The notes: generated by a model from the sequence alone, not told the origin. A DNA stretch of 64,000 bases from Salinisphaera orenii subsp. orenii MK-B5 (GCF_003788635.1 NZ_AYKH01000001.1:62001-126000), one strand, 5' to 3'; shown: positions 18,268-26,853, counted from the first letter of the stretch. Made by a program: numbers and translations.

Positions 18268-19293
18268 TTAGGCCGCGTCTTCCATGTCTGGGCTGTAACG
18301 ACCCTCGGCGGCCGCGCCGTTGTTGCGGGCGCGCTTGTAGTAGGCCTGCTGCGCGGCCGGAATGTTGTCTGGCTCGCCCCGCCAGGCGGCCAGCGCCGGC
18401 GCCTGCAGCGCCCGGCCGTAGGAGAACGACAGCACCCACGGCTGCGGGCCGCGCTTGTTCATGGCGTCCAGGTGCGCGGTGGCGACCTCGTCGCTCTGGC
18501 CGCCCGACAGGAAGACGATGCCCGGCACCGCCGCAGGCACCCGGCGCCGCAGGCAGCGCAGCGTCGCGTCCGCGACTTCCTCCACGCCCGCCTGCTGCGG
18601 GCACTGCTTGCCGGCGATCACCATGTTGGGCTTGAGCAGCATACCCTCGAGCAGCACCCGCTGGGTCTTCAGTTCGTCGAAAACGCGGTCCAGCACGCGA
18701 TCGGTGACCGCCTCGCAGCGCTCGATCGAGTTGGCGCCGTCCATCAGCACTTCCGGCTCGACGATCGGCACGATGCCGGCCTCCTGACAGAGCGCAGCGT
18801 AGCGGGCCAGCGCGTGGGCGTTGACATGGATGCAGTAGTCGCTCGGGCGATCGTCCGCGATGTCGATCACGGCCCGCCACTTGGCGAACCGCGCACCGGC
18901 CTCGCGGTATTCGCCCAGCCGATCGCGCAGCCCGTCCAGGCCCTCGGTGACCTTCTCTTCCGGGCTGCCGGCCAGCGGCTTGGCGCCCTTGTCCACCTTG
19001 ATGCCCGGAATCACGCCCTTGTCCGCCAGCAGCCGGGCGAACGACGTGCCGTCATCGGCGTTCTGGAACAGGGTCTCCTCGAACAGGATGACGCCGCTGA
19101 TGAACTGCTCTGCGCCCTCGGTCGTGAACAGCAGGTTCCGATAGGCCTGACGCGTGGCCTCGGTCGACTCCACGTTGATGCTGTCCAGCCGCTTCTTGAT
19201 GGTGCCCGTGGACTCGTCGGCCGCGAGCACGCCCTTGCCCGGTGCGACCAGTGCCTTTGCCGTATCGATCAGTGCCTGTTCGTACATCGCCAT
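18268..19293 (-). CDS. Fructose-bisphosphate aldolase, class I
   Basis: 341 residues, closely resembling the class I aldolase of eukaryotes and some bacteria: MYEQALIDTAKALVAPGKG, LAADESTGTIKKRL and the Schiff-base lysine region (about residue 220; MLLKPNMVIAGK). It cleaves fructose 1,6-bisphosphate to dihydroxyacetone phosphate and glyceraldehyde 3-phosphate without a metal. ATG at 19293 has GGAAGA upstream. The gene stands alone between tRNA-Ser and its own terminator. Many gammaproteobacteria rely on a class II enzyme next to pgk; whether that is also present cannot be seen here. Confidence 0.95.
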   Translation of the reverse strand: MAMYEQALIDTAKALVAPGKGVLAADESTGTIKKRLDSINVESTEATRQAYRNLLFTTEGAEQFISGVILFEETLFQNADDGTSFARLLADKGVIPGIKVDKGAKPLAGSPEEKVTEGLDGLRDRLGEYREAGARFAKWRAVIDIADDRPSDYCIHVNAHALARYAALCQEAGIVPIVEPEVLMDGANSIERCEAVTDRVLDRVFDELKTQRVLLEGMLLKPNMVIAGKQCPQQAGVEEVADATLRCLRRRVPAAVPGIVFLSGGQSDEVATAHLDAMNKRGPQPWVLSFSYGRALQAPALAAWRGEPDNIPAAQQAYYKRARNNGAAAEGRYSPDMEDAA

Positions 19294-19316
19294 TCTTCCA
19301 AACCAATTTGCGCGGA

Positions 19317-19322
19317 ATAATA
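19317..19322 (-). promoter_or_regulatory. Candidate -10 box for the aldolase
   Basis: Minus strand TATTAT lies 23 bases before the ATG, in the context GGTATTATTCC. The matching -35 is weak. Position and hexamer are the only support. Confidence 0.42.
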
Positions 19323-19369
19323 CCGGAAAACGCGCACCGCGAAGAGACCTTGCGCCGCGCACCCTGAAC

Positions 19370-19459
19370 TGGCGGAGAGGGTGGGATTCGAACCCACGAG
19401 GGGCGTGAACCCCTGCCGGTTTTCAAGACCGGTGCAATCAACCGCTCTGCCACCTCTCC
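19370..19459 (-). tRNA. tRNA-Ser (anticodon TGA)
   Basis: 90 bases including an encoded CCA. The acceptor arms GGAGAGG and CCTCTCC pair fully with discriminator G. The anticodon stem-loop is CCGGT-CTTGAAA-ACCGG, giving anticodon TGA. A long variable arm (AGGGGTTCACGCCCCT) and T-loop GGTTCGAATCC are typical of serine tRNA. Confidence 0.97.
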
Positions 19460-19678
19460 GATGCACCGACGGCGCGCAGAATGCAATCGATCCGCGCCCG
19501 TCGGCGCACGCATTGTCGTTAAACCGCTGCCATCGACGCAAGCGCCGCGCATTCGCGCGCTGGCACGCCCCGTGCATGGGCTCCATGGGGGCGGCGGCGA
19601 AACGCTATTTTGCAAGCCAACCCCTGGTTCTCCTTTTCCATGCGGCGGCATCGCCCGCCGGCTCAACCAGGGTATGTC

Positions 19679-21448
19679 ATGAAGCCAGGATTTCTGTTCC
19701 TACTGTGTCTGCTGACCGCGCTGCTCGCGGGCTGCAGCGATTCCGACGGCGGCGACGTCGATGTCGATGCGCCGGCGGAATTCGTCTTCGTCGAGGGCAC
19801 GATCGCTCAAGCGCATGCGGCCATGCGAAGCGGCACGCTGAGCTGCGAGGCCCTCGTGCAGGGCTATATCGATCGCATCGAGGCCTATGATCGCGCGGGG
19901 CCCGAGCTTCGGAGCGTGATCAGTATCAATCCCTACGCGCTGGAACGCGCAAGCACCCTGGACGCACGCTACGCCGACGGCGGCCTGACGGGTCCGTTGC
20001 ATTGCGTGCCGGTGTTGCTCAAGGACAACTTCGATACCGTCGACGTCTACACCACGGCCGGCGGCCTCGCGCTGGAGACGAGCCAGCCGCCGGACGATGC
20101 GTTTTCCGTGCAGGGCATCGTGGATGCCGGCGGGATCGTGCTTGGCAAGGCCAATCTGGATGAATTCGCCTTTGGTTTCCGGGGCAGCAGCTCCGTGCGC
20201 GGCCAGGTTCGAAATGCCTATGACCCGACCAAGGGCCCGGGCGGCTCGTCGTCGGGCACCGGCGCGGCGGTCGCGGCCAGTCTGGCGATGACCGGCACGG
20301 GCTCCGACACCGGCGGCTCCGTACGCGTGCCCTCGAGCGTCGAGGGTCTGGTCGGCATCCGGCCCAGCCTGCGCCTAGTCAGTCAGGACGGCATCGTGCC
20401 GCTGGCCGCTTCCCAGGACACGGCCGGCCCGATGTGCCGCACCGTGGAGGACTGCGCGCTCATGCTCGACGCCATGGTCGGCTTCGACGACGGCGAGTAC
20501 AGCAATCAACGTGAGGCGTTCGCCTACGACTCCGCCCTGATCGAAACGGCCGACGACTACCGCACCGTCACCGGCGTGCCCGAGACCTACACCGGCTACC
20601 TGGACGCCGACGGCCTCGACGGTGCCCGCATCGCCGCGATCCGGCCGTTGTTCGGCGATGGCGAGGGCGACAACGCGGCCGTACAGGCCGAGCTGATGGC
20701 CGCGATCGAGCGCATGCGCGACGCCGGCGCGACCGTGGACGTGCTTACCGAAGACGACCTCGCCGCACGGAACGTATCCATCGATGCGCTGACCGATTTC
20801 GATAGCAATTCGCGATACGAATTCCGCCAGGATCTGACCGCCTACCTCATGAGCTGGTCCTCGGCGGTCGATCAGCACCCGCGCAGCTTCGATGCGGTCG
20901 AAGCAAGCGGCGGCTACGAGGCCCGCAACGAGGGCACCTTCGCCTTCTACGGCGCCATCGGTCGGGCGATCGAGAACACGGATGACGACAGCGAACAGGC
21001 CGTGGCCTATCGTGCAGCCTACGAACGCAACCTCGAGGAACGTCCGGCCATCGTTCGAAACGGCCTGCTGCGGATTCTCGACAACCGGGCCGGCAACGAC
21101 CTCAATGCGCAAGCGCTGGGCGCGCCTTACGACGCCCTGCTCTACCCGTCGGTGCTCAGCCTTGCCCCGGAATTGGGCGACTCACCCAACGCCGGCAGCA
21201 ACAACCGGCTCAGCCCATTCTCCGGGTTCCCGGCGCTGACCATGCCTGCCGGCATGGTGGACGATCCCGATCCGGACACAGAGGGCGAGCCCGCCCTGCC
21301 GGTCGGCATGGAGCTTCTGGCCCGCGAATTCGACGAACCGACGCTGATCCGGTTGGCCTACGGCTACCAGCAGACGTCCGAGCCGCGTGCCGCGCCGACG
21401 TTCACGCCGGAGCTCGCCACGGCGGAACAAGACACGGCGGACGACTGA
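19679..21448 (+). CDS. Amidase-signature family enzyme, predicted lipoprotein
   Basis: 589 residues. A lipoprotein signal peptide is visible (MKPGFLFLLCLLTALLAGCSD; lipobox LLAG with Cys 19), so the enzyme should be exported and lipid-anchored. The amidase-signature Ser-cisSer-Lys triad is intact: Lys about 115 in LLKDNFDT, Ser about 190 in GPGGSSSG and nucleophile Ser about 214 in DTGGSVRVPSS. Most family members are cytoplasmic (GatA, acetamidase), so export suggests action on periplasmic or environmental amides; the substrate is unknown. The ATG at 19679 is chosen because it gives the signal peptide. It stands alone, flanked by tRNA genes, with its own terminator. Confidence 0.9.
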   Translation: MKPGFLFLLCLLTALLAGCSDSDGGDVDVDAPAEFVFVEGTIAQAHAAMRSGTLSCEALVQGYIDRIEAYDRAGPELRSVISINPYALERASTLDARYADGGLTGPLHCVPVLLKDNFDTVDVYTTAGGLALETSQPPDDAFSVQGIVDAGGIVLGKANLDEFAFGFRGSSSVRGQVRNAYDPTKGPGGSSSGTGAAVAASLAMTGTGSDTGGSVRVPSSVEGLVGIRPSLRLVSQDGIVPLAASQDTAGPMCRTVEDCALMLDAMVGFDDGEYSNQREAFAYDSALIETADDYRTVTGVPETYTGYLDADGLDGARIAAIRPLFGDGEGDNAAVQAELMAAIERMRDAGATVDVLTEDDLAARNVSIDALTDFDSNSRYEFRQDLTAYLMSWSSAVDQHPRSFDAVEASGGYEARNEGTFAFYGAIGRAIENTDDDSEQAVAYRAAYERNLEERPAIVRNGLLRILDNRAGNDLNAQALGAPYDALLYPSVLSLAPELGDSPNAGSNNRLSPFSGFPALTMPAGMVDDPDPDTEGEPALPVGMELLAREFDEPTLIRLAYGYQQTSEPRAAPTFTPELATAEQDTADD

Positions 21449-21471
21449 TCGACTATCGCAACCCTATGGGC

Positions 21472-21497
21472 AAAGGGCGGCTGCGGCCGCCCTTTTT
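21472..21497 (+). terminator. Rho-independent terminator after the amidase
   Basis: AAAGGGCGGC, loop TGCG, GCCGCCCTTTTT forms a GC-rich hairpin with T-run 24 bases after the amidase stop. Confidence 0.92.
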
Positions 21498-21627
21498 GCG
21501 TGCACCACGTCGCTCGACGCCCTTCAGTCCTGTACCGACGATTCGTGAACGATCGCCAAGCCCGTAGCAAATGAGTCCGACGCTCCCGCACGAGGCATCG
21601 CCAATTCGTTTCCGTGAAGCTTTCCGG

Positions 21628-21656
21628 TTGCCTTAGGCCGTAAAGCTTTATAGAAT
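21628..21656 (+). promoter_or_regulatory. Promoter of tRNA-Thr
   Basis: TTGCCT (21628-21633) and TAGAAT (21651-21656) are separated by exactly 17 bases, and the tRNA begins 18 bases past the -10. Confidence 0.7.
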
Positions 21657-21674
21657 CGCGCCTCGCCGAACCGG

Positions 21675-21750
21675 GCCGGGGTAGCTCAGTCGGTAGAGCA
21701 ACTGATTCGTAATTAGTAGGTCGGAGGTTCGATTCCTCTCCCCGGCACCA
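21675..21750 (+). tRNA. tRNA-Thr (anticodon CGT)
   Basis: 76 bases including encoded CCA. Acceptor GCCGGGG pairs with CCCCGGC. Anticodon stem-loop ACTGA-TTCGTAA-TTAGT gives anticodon CGT, reading ACG. D-loop (AGCTCAGTCGGTAGAGC) and T-loop (GGTTCGATTCC) are canonical. It borders the accessory region to its right. Confidence 0.97.
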
Positions 21751-21777
21751 ATTAAAACCGGCACTTACACTTGAATC

Positions 21778-21801
21778 AGCCTCCCGTGTGGAGGCTTTTT
21801 T
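21778..21801 (+). terminator. Terminator after tRNA-Thr
   Basis: AGCCTCC, loop CGTGT, GGAGGCT followed by a T-run: a perfect 7-bp stem 27 bases past the tRNA. Confidence 0.85.
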
Positions 21802-21830
21802 GTGTCCATGGACACACTCTTGGACACACT
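21801..21830. repeat. 16-bp perfect palindrome with a repeated half-site next to tRNA-Thr
   Basis: TGTGTCCATGGACACA (21801-21816) is a perfect palindrome, and its right half recurs as TGGACACACT at 21821-21830. Such closely spaced sites just past a tRNA 3' end resemble the arm sites found beside tRNA-integrating tyrosine recombinase elements. No integrase gene and no duplicated tRNA end were found, so the link to a lost element is inference. Confidence 0.5.
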
Positions 21831-22035
21831 TTCATGGTTGGCATCGCGCTTGCGTGCGCGCATTCACTATTCGCACGCCACCGAAGTAGAAGGCCGCCTA
21901 CCCGATTTGCAATATTGGAGCCGGCGGATAACGCCCCGACCATTAAGGCGCTGCTGAAAAACACGCCCAGTCTGCGCGATACGTACAACGTAAGCTCGCA
22001 ACTTCTGGAGCCTGTTTGATACGAAGTCGGTAAAC

Positions 22036-22740
22036 TACCATCGTTGTTCTCTCACGCCCCGGGCGACGGATTTCGTCGCCGCCGAACATGCGCTACGCCG
22101 GCTCCGATCGCTGTTAGATGTGGCCTGACGCTCGATAGACGGGACGTAGACGATCAGCTATTCGCGTATCGGGTGACCGCGATCGCCCCGCGACGCCTTA
22201 TCCAGGCCTTGTTGCTTCGGATCCTGCACTGCACCGTCAGTTTCATCGCGCATCTTAGCTACAACATGCTCTATCGCTGGTTTATCGGCCTGTCGTTGAA
22301 CGATTCGGGCTGGGGTGCCGCGACCCTGACCAAAAACCGGCGGCGCTTTATCGATAGCCTATACATCGATTGTTTGCTCGACACCGTTGTCGACCCGACC
22401 ATATCCCGCCAGCGGTAACGCCGAAGTCAATGCTGAACTTTGAGTTATTGGATCCAAGACAGGGCGAATGCCGGCTGACCGTTGGCGCCGAAAAGAACTA
22501 TTACAGGCATCACTTTGCACGAGGTACGCGACGACGGGCAATACTACGCCGCATGTCGGTCAAAACATGCGGGGCCGCCCATACCAAGCGGGCCTTCGCC
22601 AGCTAGAACCTTGTACGGATGGCCGCCTCGGGGCGGCATGAGGGCGTTTCGGAGACGATATACCTATGAGAGGCAGATTTTGAACCATTCTGGTGACTGA
22701 GGCGGCTAACATATAAGCATAGGCCGGTGATTGACTTTTA
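22036..22740 (+). pseudogene. Decayed IS5/IS1182-type (DUF772) transposase
   Basis: No intact frame, but pieces in all three plus frames match this transposase type in order: FVAAEHALRRLRSLLDVA (near 22070-22125), RRLIQALLLRIL then LSYNMLYRWFIGLSLND and LTKNRRRF (22190-22350), GAEKNYY (near 22485-22505), NTTPHVGQN (near 22535-22560) and RHEGVSETI (near 22640-22660). A typical protein reads HPLR...LLRALLLQ...LDYNLLFRWFVGLSMDD...TKNRERL...VTPHVAQN...RHPGYAVSQ. Stops, frameshifts and a large internal deletion separate the pieces. No terminal inverted repeats could be defined. The flanks 21831-22035 and 22741-22878 hold nothing recognisable. Confidence 0.75.
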
Positions 22741-22878
22741 TCTTCTGGGCATACACAACGATTTTGTCACTATCGCAGAAGCGCCCTAGCGCATTCGGTG
22801 AAGCGTCGGCGCGACCATGAATCTCGCTAGTCCGACTTGAGAGCCTCGCCAATGGGGAATGTAGCGACGTCGCGAGTA

Positions 22879-24930
22879 TTAATCGCCGATAACTTCCCAC
22901 CACGTCAGCATGTGCGAAGGCTCTAGACTGTCGTCTTCCTTTCCGAGCGTGACCGTTGCGAGCGCCTCATCGTAGTGAATATCACCGCTGCCACTCATAT
23001 CAATGCGTTTGGCGACCACGCCACCATAAACATCGCCACTACCGGTGATCTCTACATCAGTCTCGGACGCGTATACCGCGATGAATGCGTCGTTGTCTCC
23101 ATCAATCGTGACGCCAGCTATCCCATTGCCACCGACTTGGTTATAGGCGCTGTAAAGCATTACCGCTGGACGCTTTTCGCCATCCGCTCCGGTCCGCACG
23201 AAAGAATCTTGGGTTACCAGGTTGGAGCCTCCCCCCAGCATAGTTTTCCCGGTTACGAAAAGTGTCAGGGTCGCACCATCTGCGACATCCAGCTGCGTAT
23301 TGCCACCAAGTTGGAAGTCGCCGAGCACGACAAGAGAGACATGTCCTTTAATCGTAAGCCGCTCAAGACGGCCGCCCGTGGTCGCATTATGATTGATCAA
23401 AAATAGGGTCTGTTTATCATCGGTACCGATAGTGGTGTTCGCGGCGTCCCGATCTCCTTCTCCTCCAGTGAATTCAAAGGCTGTGTCATTAATTTGATAA
23501 CAGTATTCGCAATCATTCACCTCGAACCACGAAGCCATCGTTCTAAGTCGACTGTCGTTGAGAACCTCCGTGAATACAGCACCGAGTTCTCCTGTTTCCG
23601 GATCTTTAACCTCCCAGGGTGCACAATCTAGACTGGGGTCATAGACGGGTTCAACCTCGGGAATATCCAGCTGAGATGGCGGCAAATTTGCGCTATAGCT
23701 CTGCAGGATGAGTCTTTTTTCGCTGTTATTTTTCCACCAATCCGGCACTTTGATCGCACCGCCGGCTTTGACAGATGGTGGTGGGCGGCTCGTGGATTCA
23801 ATATCGACCCGGCCACCCGCAACGACGCCGCCGTTACTGGCTGAGGCGCTTGAGAACGCCGCATCACCGCCCGCGGTGATCGTACCTTCCACTCGACCGC
23901 TCGAATCAAAGTTGCCTCCGACCACCGCATTGCCTTCGAGTATCCCGGATGTCCCAAAACTAACATTGCCGCCGACGATGAGATCTCCATAGATATGGCC
24001 ATTGAGATCGCTGTCGATGTAGTCTTCTAGGTAAGCATTACCGTTAACACGAACATCACCGAAGACAGGGGTCTGACTGTCCATCTGCAGGTTACCCGTG
24101 CTGATGAGATCGCCATAGATCGGCGAGTTGCCGTTGAGTGTTACGTTTGCATTGCGCTCACAAGTGCGGGAGGCGGCGCCGTCAAAGATCGACTCGGTGC
24201 CGCTATCCGTCGAATTACGGTTGACAAACGTCGACTCACCGGAGGTTACAGTCTCACCATATTCGCCATAACGCGAATCATAACTATCGATCTGTGCCCC
24301 CCCTCCAAGCGAGATGCCGTCGATACCGGTTACGCCGCCAGTGAATGGAGAGCGCACTTTGCCACGGCGGGGAGGAGCGATATAAGCGCCAACCGTTCGC
24401 CGCGCTACGATAGCTCCGCCTCGTGATATGTGCCCAGTCGATATAACTTCGAAACGCTCGGCGGCGGCATTCCAATAGCCGCCATCCGAGCCAGCCGCTG
24501 CGATGCTGAATTCAGCACCCGAATCATCGCCCAAAAGGGGCGCTGGAGTCTCATGTTCGCTTATTAGCGTTCGCCAAACTGACTCGATCTCATCATCGTC
24601 GCCGCTTGCGACCGCAGCACTCACAGCGTCACTGTCAGCGACGTTTCTGGCGACAGCCAAACCTGCTTCCGCTGCCAGAAAACTGTTGGCCTGCGTATGC
24701 TGATTGGCGGCCATGCGTTCTTGCAGGGTCGATTGATCCGCACTCGACAGCGTGATCATCGACAACAGCGTGAGCATAAGCATCGAGACAACGAGCGCCG
24801 CTCCGCCCTGGCGGGCCCCGAACGTTGCATGTGCGGACAGCGGCTGTCGCAAAACGCCGTGCCGACGTCGGCGATCCGATCTCATGGCGTCCCGGGCTGT
24901 CGTCGGTTGGGACGTGCTCAACCGACTCAC
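22879..24930 (-). CDS. Giant PilX-like minor pilin fused to bactofilin-like/beta-solenoid repeats
   Basis: 683 residues; ordinary PilX is about 170-200. A long Arg-rich leader precedes a prepilin-like segment (RQGGAALVVSMLMLTLLSMITL, about 40-62) and the PilX N-terminal block SSADQSTLQERMAANQHTQANSFLAAEAGL. Residues about 260-375 contain repeated G-N/G-D turns (IYGDLISTGNL, VFGDVRVNGNA, IYGDLIVGGNV, GTITAGGDA) like the polymer-forming bactofilin beta-helix. A second Gly-rich block (about 513-665; VVLGDFQLGGNTQL, DVEITGSGDVYGGVV) resembles a domain found in other long PilX-type proteins. Cys pairs occur, including CEYC. A GTG start overlaps the pilW stop (GTGA). Its DNA is visibly AT-richer than flanking genes, suggesting acquisition. 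The tip/adhesin role is inferred. Confidence 0.85.
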   Translation of the reverse strand: MSRLSTSQPTTARDAMRSDRRRRHGVLRQPLSAHATFGARQGGAALVVSMLMLTLLSMITLSSADQSTLQERMAANQHTQANSFLAAEAGLAVARNVADSDAVSAAVASGDDDEIESVWRTLISEHETPAPLLGDDSGAEFSIAAAGSDGGYWNAAAERFEVISTGHISRGGAIVARRTVGAYIAPPRRGKVRSPFTGGVTGIDGISLGGGAQIDSYDSRYGEYGETVTSGESTFVNRNSTDSGTESIFDGAASRTCERNANVTLNGNSPIYGDLISTGNLQMDSQTPVFGDVRVNGNAYLEDYIDSDLNGHIYGDLIVGGNVSFGTSGILEGNAVVGGNFDSSGRVEGTITAGGDAAFSSASASNGGVVAGGRVDIESTSRPPPSVKAGGAIKVPDWWKNNSEKRLILQSYSANLPPSQLDIPEVEPVYDPSLDCAPWEVKDPETGELGAVFTEVLNDSRLRTMASWFEVNDCEYCYQINDTAFEFTGGEGDRDAANTTIGTDDKQTLFLINHNATTGGRLERLTIKGHVSLVVLGDFQLGGNTQLDVADGATLTLFVTGKTMLGGGSNLVTQDSFVRTGADGEKRPAVMLYSAYNQVGGNGIAGVTIDGDNDAFIAVYASETDVEITGSGDVYGGVVAKRIDMSGSGDIHYDEALATVTLGKEDDSLEPSHMLTWWEVIGD

Positions 24931-25583
24931 AAGCCACTCTCCGTGTGCGTGAGCGGCGTCAACGTATTATTGCGAACCGCGACCGTGAATTCGATCGACG
25001 GCAACGCGCGATCAGACGGCGTCACCCCGACAGCCACGGCACCCCGAAACGTGAGATTGAGGCGCACCGTCCGCACGGCCTCAGCGTCGGTGATGCCGCT
25101 GGAGACATAGCGCAGATTGCCGTCGCCGGTCTCGACCCCGAACCAGATCCGGTTGAGGACCACCCCCTCAAGCAGCCCTTCTGGACTCTGACTGGTGCCG
25201 ATCTCGCGCTCAACGTAGCGAACTGTGGGATCGCCGCTTTCCGAGTCGGGCTCAAAGTCGTACACGGACTCGAATGCAGTCGCGCCCTCGCAGTAGCGCG
25301 CTGTGAGAATCCGCTCGGCGGCGTCCCAGGCCAGCGCCGCTGATAGTGCACCGCAATCGTCGCTCTGATAGCCCGCCATGCGGATATCCCGTGCCATGAA
25401 GTCGGTGAGAAAACGAATGTCCTCGGCGACCCTGTTGAGATGCGCCTGTGCGTCTTGGGTCTGACGACTCGCGGCGAACAGTCCGACCACACCCAGCAAC
25501 AGCAGACTGCCGATCAGCAGCGCAATCATCAGCTCGACCAACGCCAGGCCCTGCACGCGACGCTGTTTGTCGGCGAAATTCAT
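24927..25583 (-). CDS. pilW: Type IV pilus minor pilin PilW
   Basis: 218 residues. A prepilin leader ends at Gly 12 and is followed by LALVELMIALLIGSLLLLGVVGLF, with Glu at +5 as required for pilin assembly. The usual +1 Phe is Leu here. DFMARDIRMAGYQ is the conserved PilW segment after the helix. PilW belongs to the minor pilin complex that primes pilus assembly. It is coupled to pilV by ATGA and to pilX by GTGA overlaps. Confidence 0.92.
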   Translation of the reverse strand: MNFADKQRRVQGLALVELMIALLIGSLLLLGVVGLFAASRQTQDAQAHLNRVAEDIRFLTDFMARDIRMAGYQSDDCGALSAALAWDAAERILTARYCEGATAFESVYDFEPDSESGDPTVRYVEREIGTSQSPEGLLEGVVLNRIWFGVETGDGNLRYVSSGITDAEAVRTVRLNLTFRGAVAVGVTPSDRALPSIEFTVAVRNNTLTPLTHTESGL

Positions 25584-26152
25584 GCCGTACTCAACCGGAA
25601 CAGATAACGCAGCGAACGCGGATCATCGGTTGTCTCTTCGAGCTGGCTTCGCTCTGTCCACTGCAATGTCAGCTGATACACGCCGTCACCCACTGACTCC
25701 AGCGAGATGTCGACGGTACCGGCGAAAAGGCGACGCGTATTCGCCACCCACCGATGCATGTCGTATGTGGCAAGAGCCAGCGCACTGCAGTCAGCCTCCC
25801 CGCCCTGACAGTCCGTGGCCGTCTCGGTATCGTCGATGTCTTCGGGATCGGTTTCGACGTATGTGTCTAGCGCGGCCCGATTCGCACGCATGCGCTCTTC
25901 CAGATCCATCGCCTGGACGCTAGCGATCGATGCAAGGTACGCGCTGTGGCTGTAGGCCAGCGCATTCATCTGAAGCGCTAGCACGCCGAGGATTCCCACG
26001 GACAGAACGACCAATGCGATCAACACTTCGATGAGCGTGAAGCCTCGGACAGAACGCGGGCAGGCCTGAAGCGGACCAGTGCGCACGACCGCTGCTGCCC
26101 AAAGGCATGGTTCATTGCCACGTCCCGGTGGTGACCTTACACCTGTACCCAT
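25580..26152 (-). CDS. pilV: Type IV pilus minor pilin PilV
   Basis: 190 residues from the ATG at 26152. The class III leader ends SVRG and is followed by FTLIEVLIALVVLSVGILGVLALQ, with Glu +5. The downstream LASIASVQAMDLEERMRANRAA is typical of PilV. The start is uncertain: a GTG at 26194 extends it, and an in-frame GTG 15 codons before the cleavage site would give a more ordinary leader length. ATG 26152 has GGAGTCGAGG upstream. The stop overlaps the pilW start by 4 bases. It lies about 97 bases after fimT. Confidence 0.88.
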   Translation of the reverse strand: MGTGVRSPPGRGNEPCLWAAAVVRTGPLQACPRSVRGFTLIEVLIALVVLSVGILGVLALQMNALAYSHSAYLASIASVQAMDLEERMRANRAALDTYVETDPEDIDDTETATDCQGGEADCSALALATYDMHRWVANTRRLFAGTVDISLESVGDGVYQLTLQWTERSQLEETTDDPRSLRYLFRLSTA

Positions 26153-26249
26153 CCGATCGCGCCTCGACTCCGTCGCGCGATGCGTACACACCACGCAATA
26201 ACGGAAACGTTATCGGCAGCGTTCCCAGAAACCGAAGGCCTGAAGTAGA

Positions 26250-26753
26250 TCAGCAGTTGCCGTCGCGCTCAGTGCGCACTCGTCCCGTTCTCGATAGCAC
26301 AACCTCCCGCGATTGGTCTCCTGCGCAGAACGTGGTCGTGCCAGCAAGAAATGCACCGCCGGACTGTTGCGGCACTCCGCTCGGTCCAAATCGGATATAG
26401 GGATCCGATCCGCCGAAGTTCACGTTTATTCGAATATCGGATGCGGGCTGCCATGCGCGCTCGGTCGCACTCGCCGCCGCCGGGTCGGTCGTGATCAGCC
26501 AGCCCGAGGAGTAGCCGACACCGGTGCTGCAACGGGTGCCATCGCTGGACGGGCACACCAGCGCGATCCGCCCCTCGCGCACCGCGAGACTCCGAGCCCC
26601 CTGAATCGCTGCCACGTACTCGTTGACGCTGCTCGTTAGCCGCATCCGCTCGAGCAGAGAGGCAAACGACGGCACCGCGATGGTGGCGAGCAGACCTACG
26701 ATGAACACCGTGATCATCAGCTCGACCAATCCGAAGCCTCTGTTTTGCTCCAT
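26250..26753 (-). CDS. fimT: GspH/FimT family pseudopilin FimT
   Basis: 167 residues. The short leader MEQNRG is followed by FGLVELMITVFIVGLLATIAVPSF, then the FimT pattern SVNEYVAAIQGARSLAVREGR with VCPSSDGTRCS. FimT proteins are minor pilins, some of which bind DNA during transformation; comEC elsewhere in the window makes a competence role conceivable (inference). It is the first gene of fimT-pilV-pilW-pilX and is divergent from pilE. Confidence 0.92.
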   Translation of the reverse strand: MEQNRGFGLVELMITVFIVGLLATIAVPSFASLLERMRLTSSVNEYVAAIQGARSLAVREGRIALVCPSSDGTRCSTGVGYSSGWLITTDPAAASATERAWQPASDIRINVNFGGSDPYIRFGPSGVPQQSGGAFLAGTTTFCAGDQSREVVLSRTGRVRTERDGNC

Positions 26754-26853
26754 GTCCGCCCCCGCGCGTGACCGGCCCTATCGGACCTGTTGAAAAACGC
26801 TACGCGAGCCACACCACACGGTCAAAGCGCGCAATTCGGTTATTCTGAGTCGC

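Noticed and set aside
21771-22019. 82-codon frame after tRNA-Thr considered as a gene
   Set aside because: It starts within the tRNA terminator, has no ribosome site and no recognisable family.
22975-23406. 143-codon plus-strand frame inside pilX
   Set aside because: Antisense to the repeat-coding part of pilX; no motif and no start signal.
26785-26800. CCTGTTGAAAAAC in the fimT-pilE gap, also at 36431, considered as an insertion sequence end
   Set aside because: The second copy lies inside the hemerythrin coding sequence, no partner inverted repeat or target duplication was found, and the match is short.
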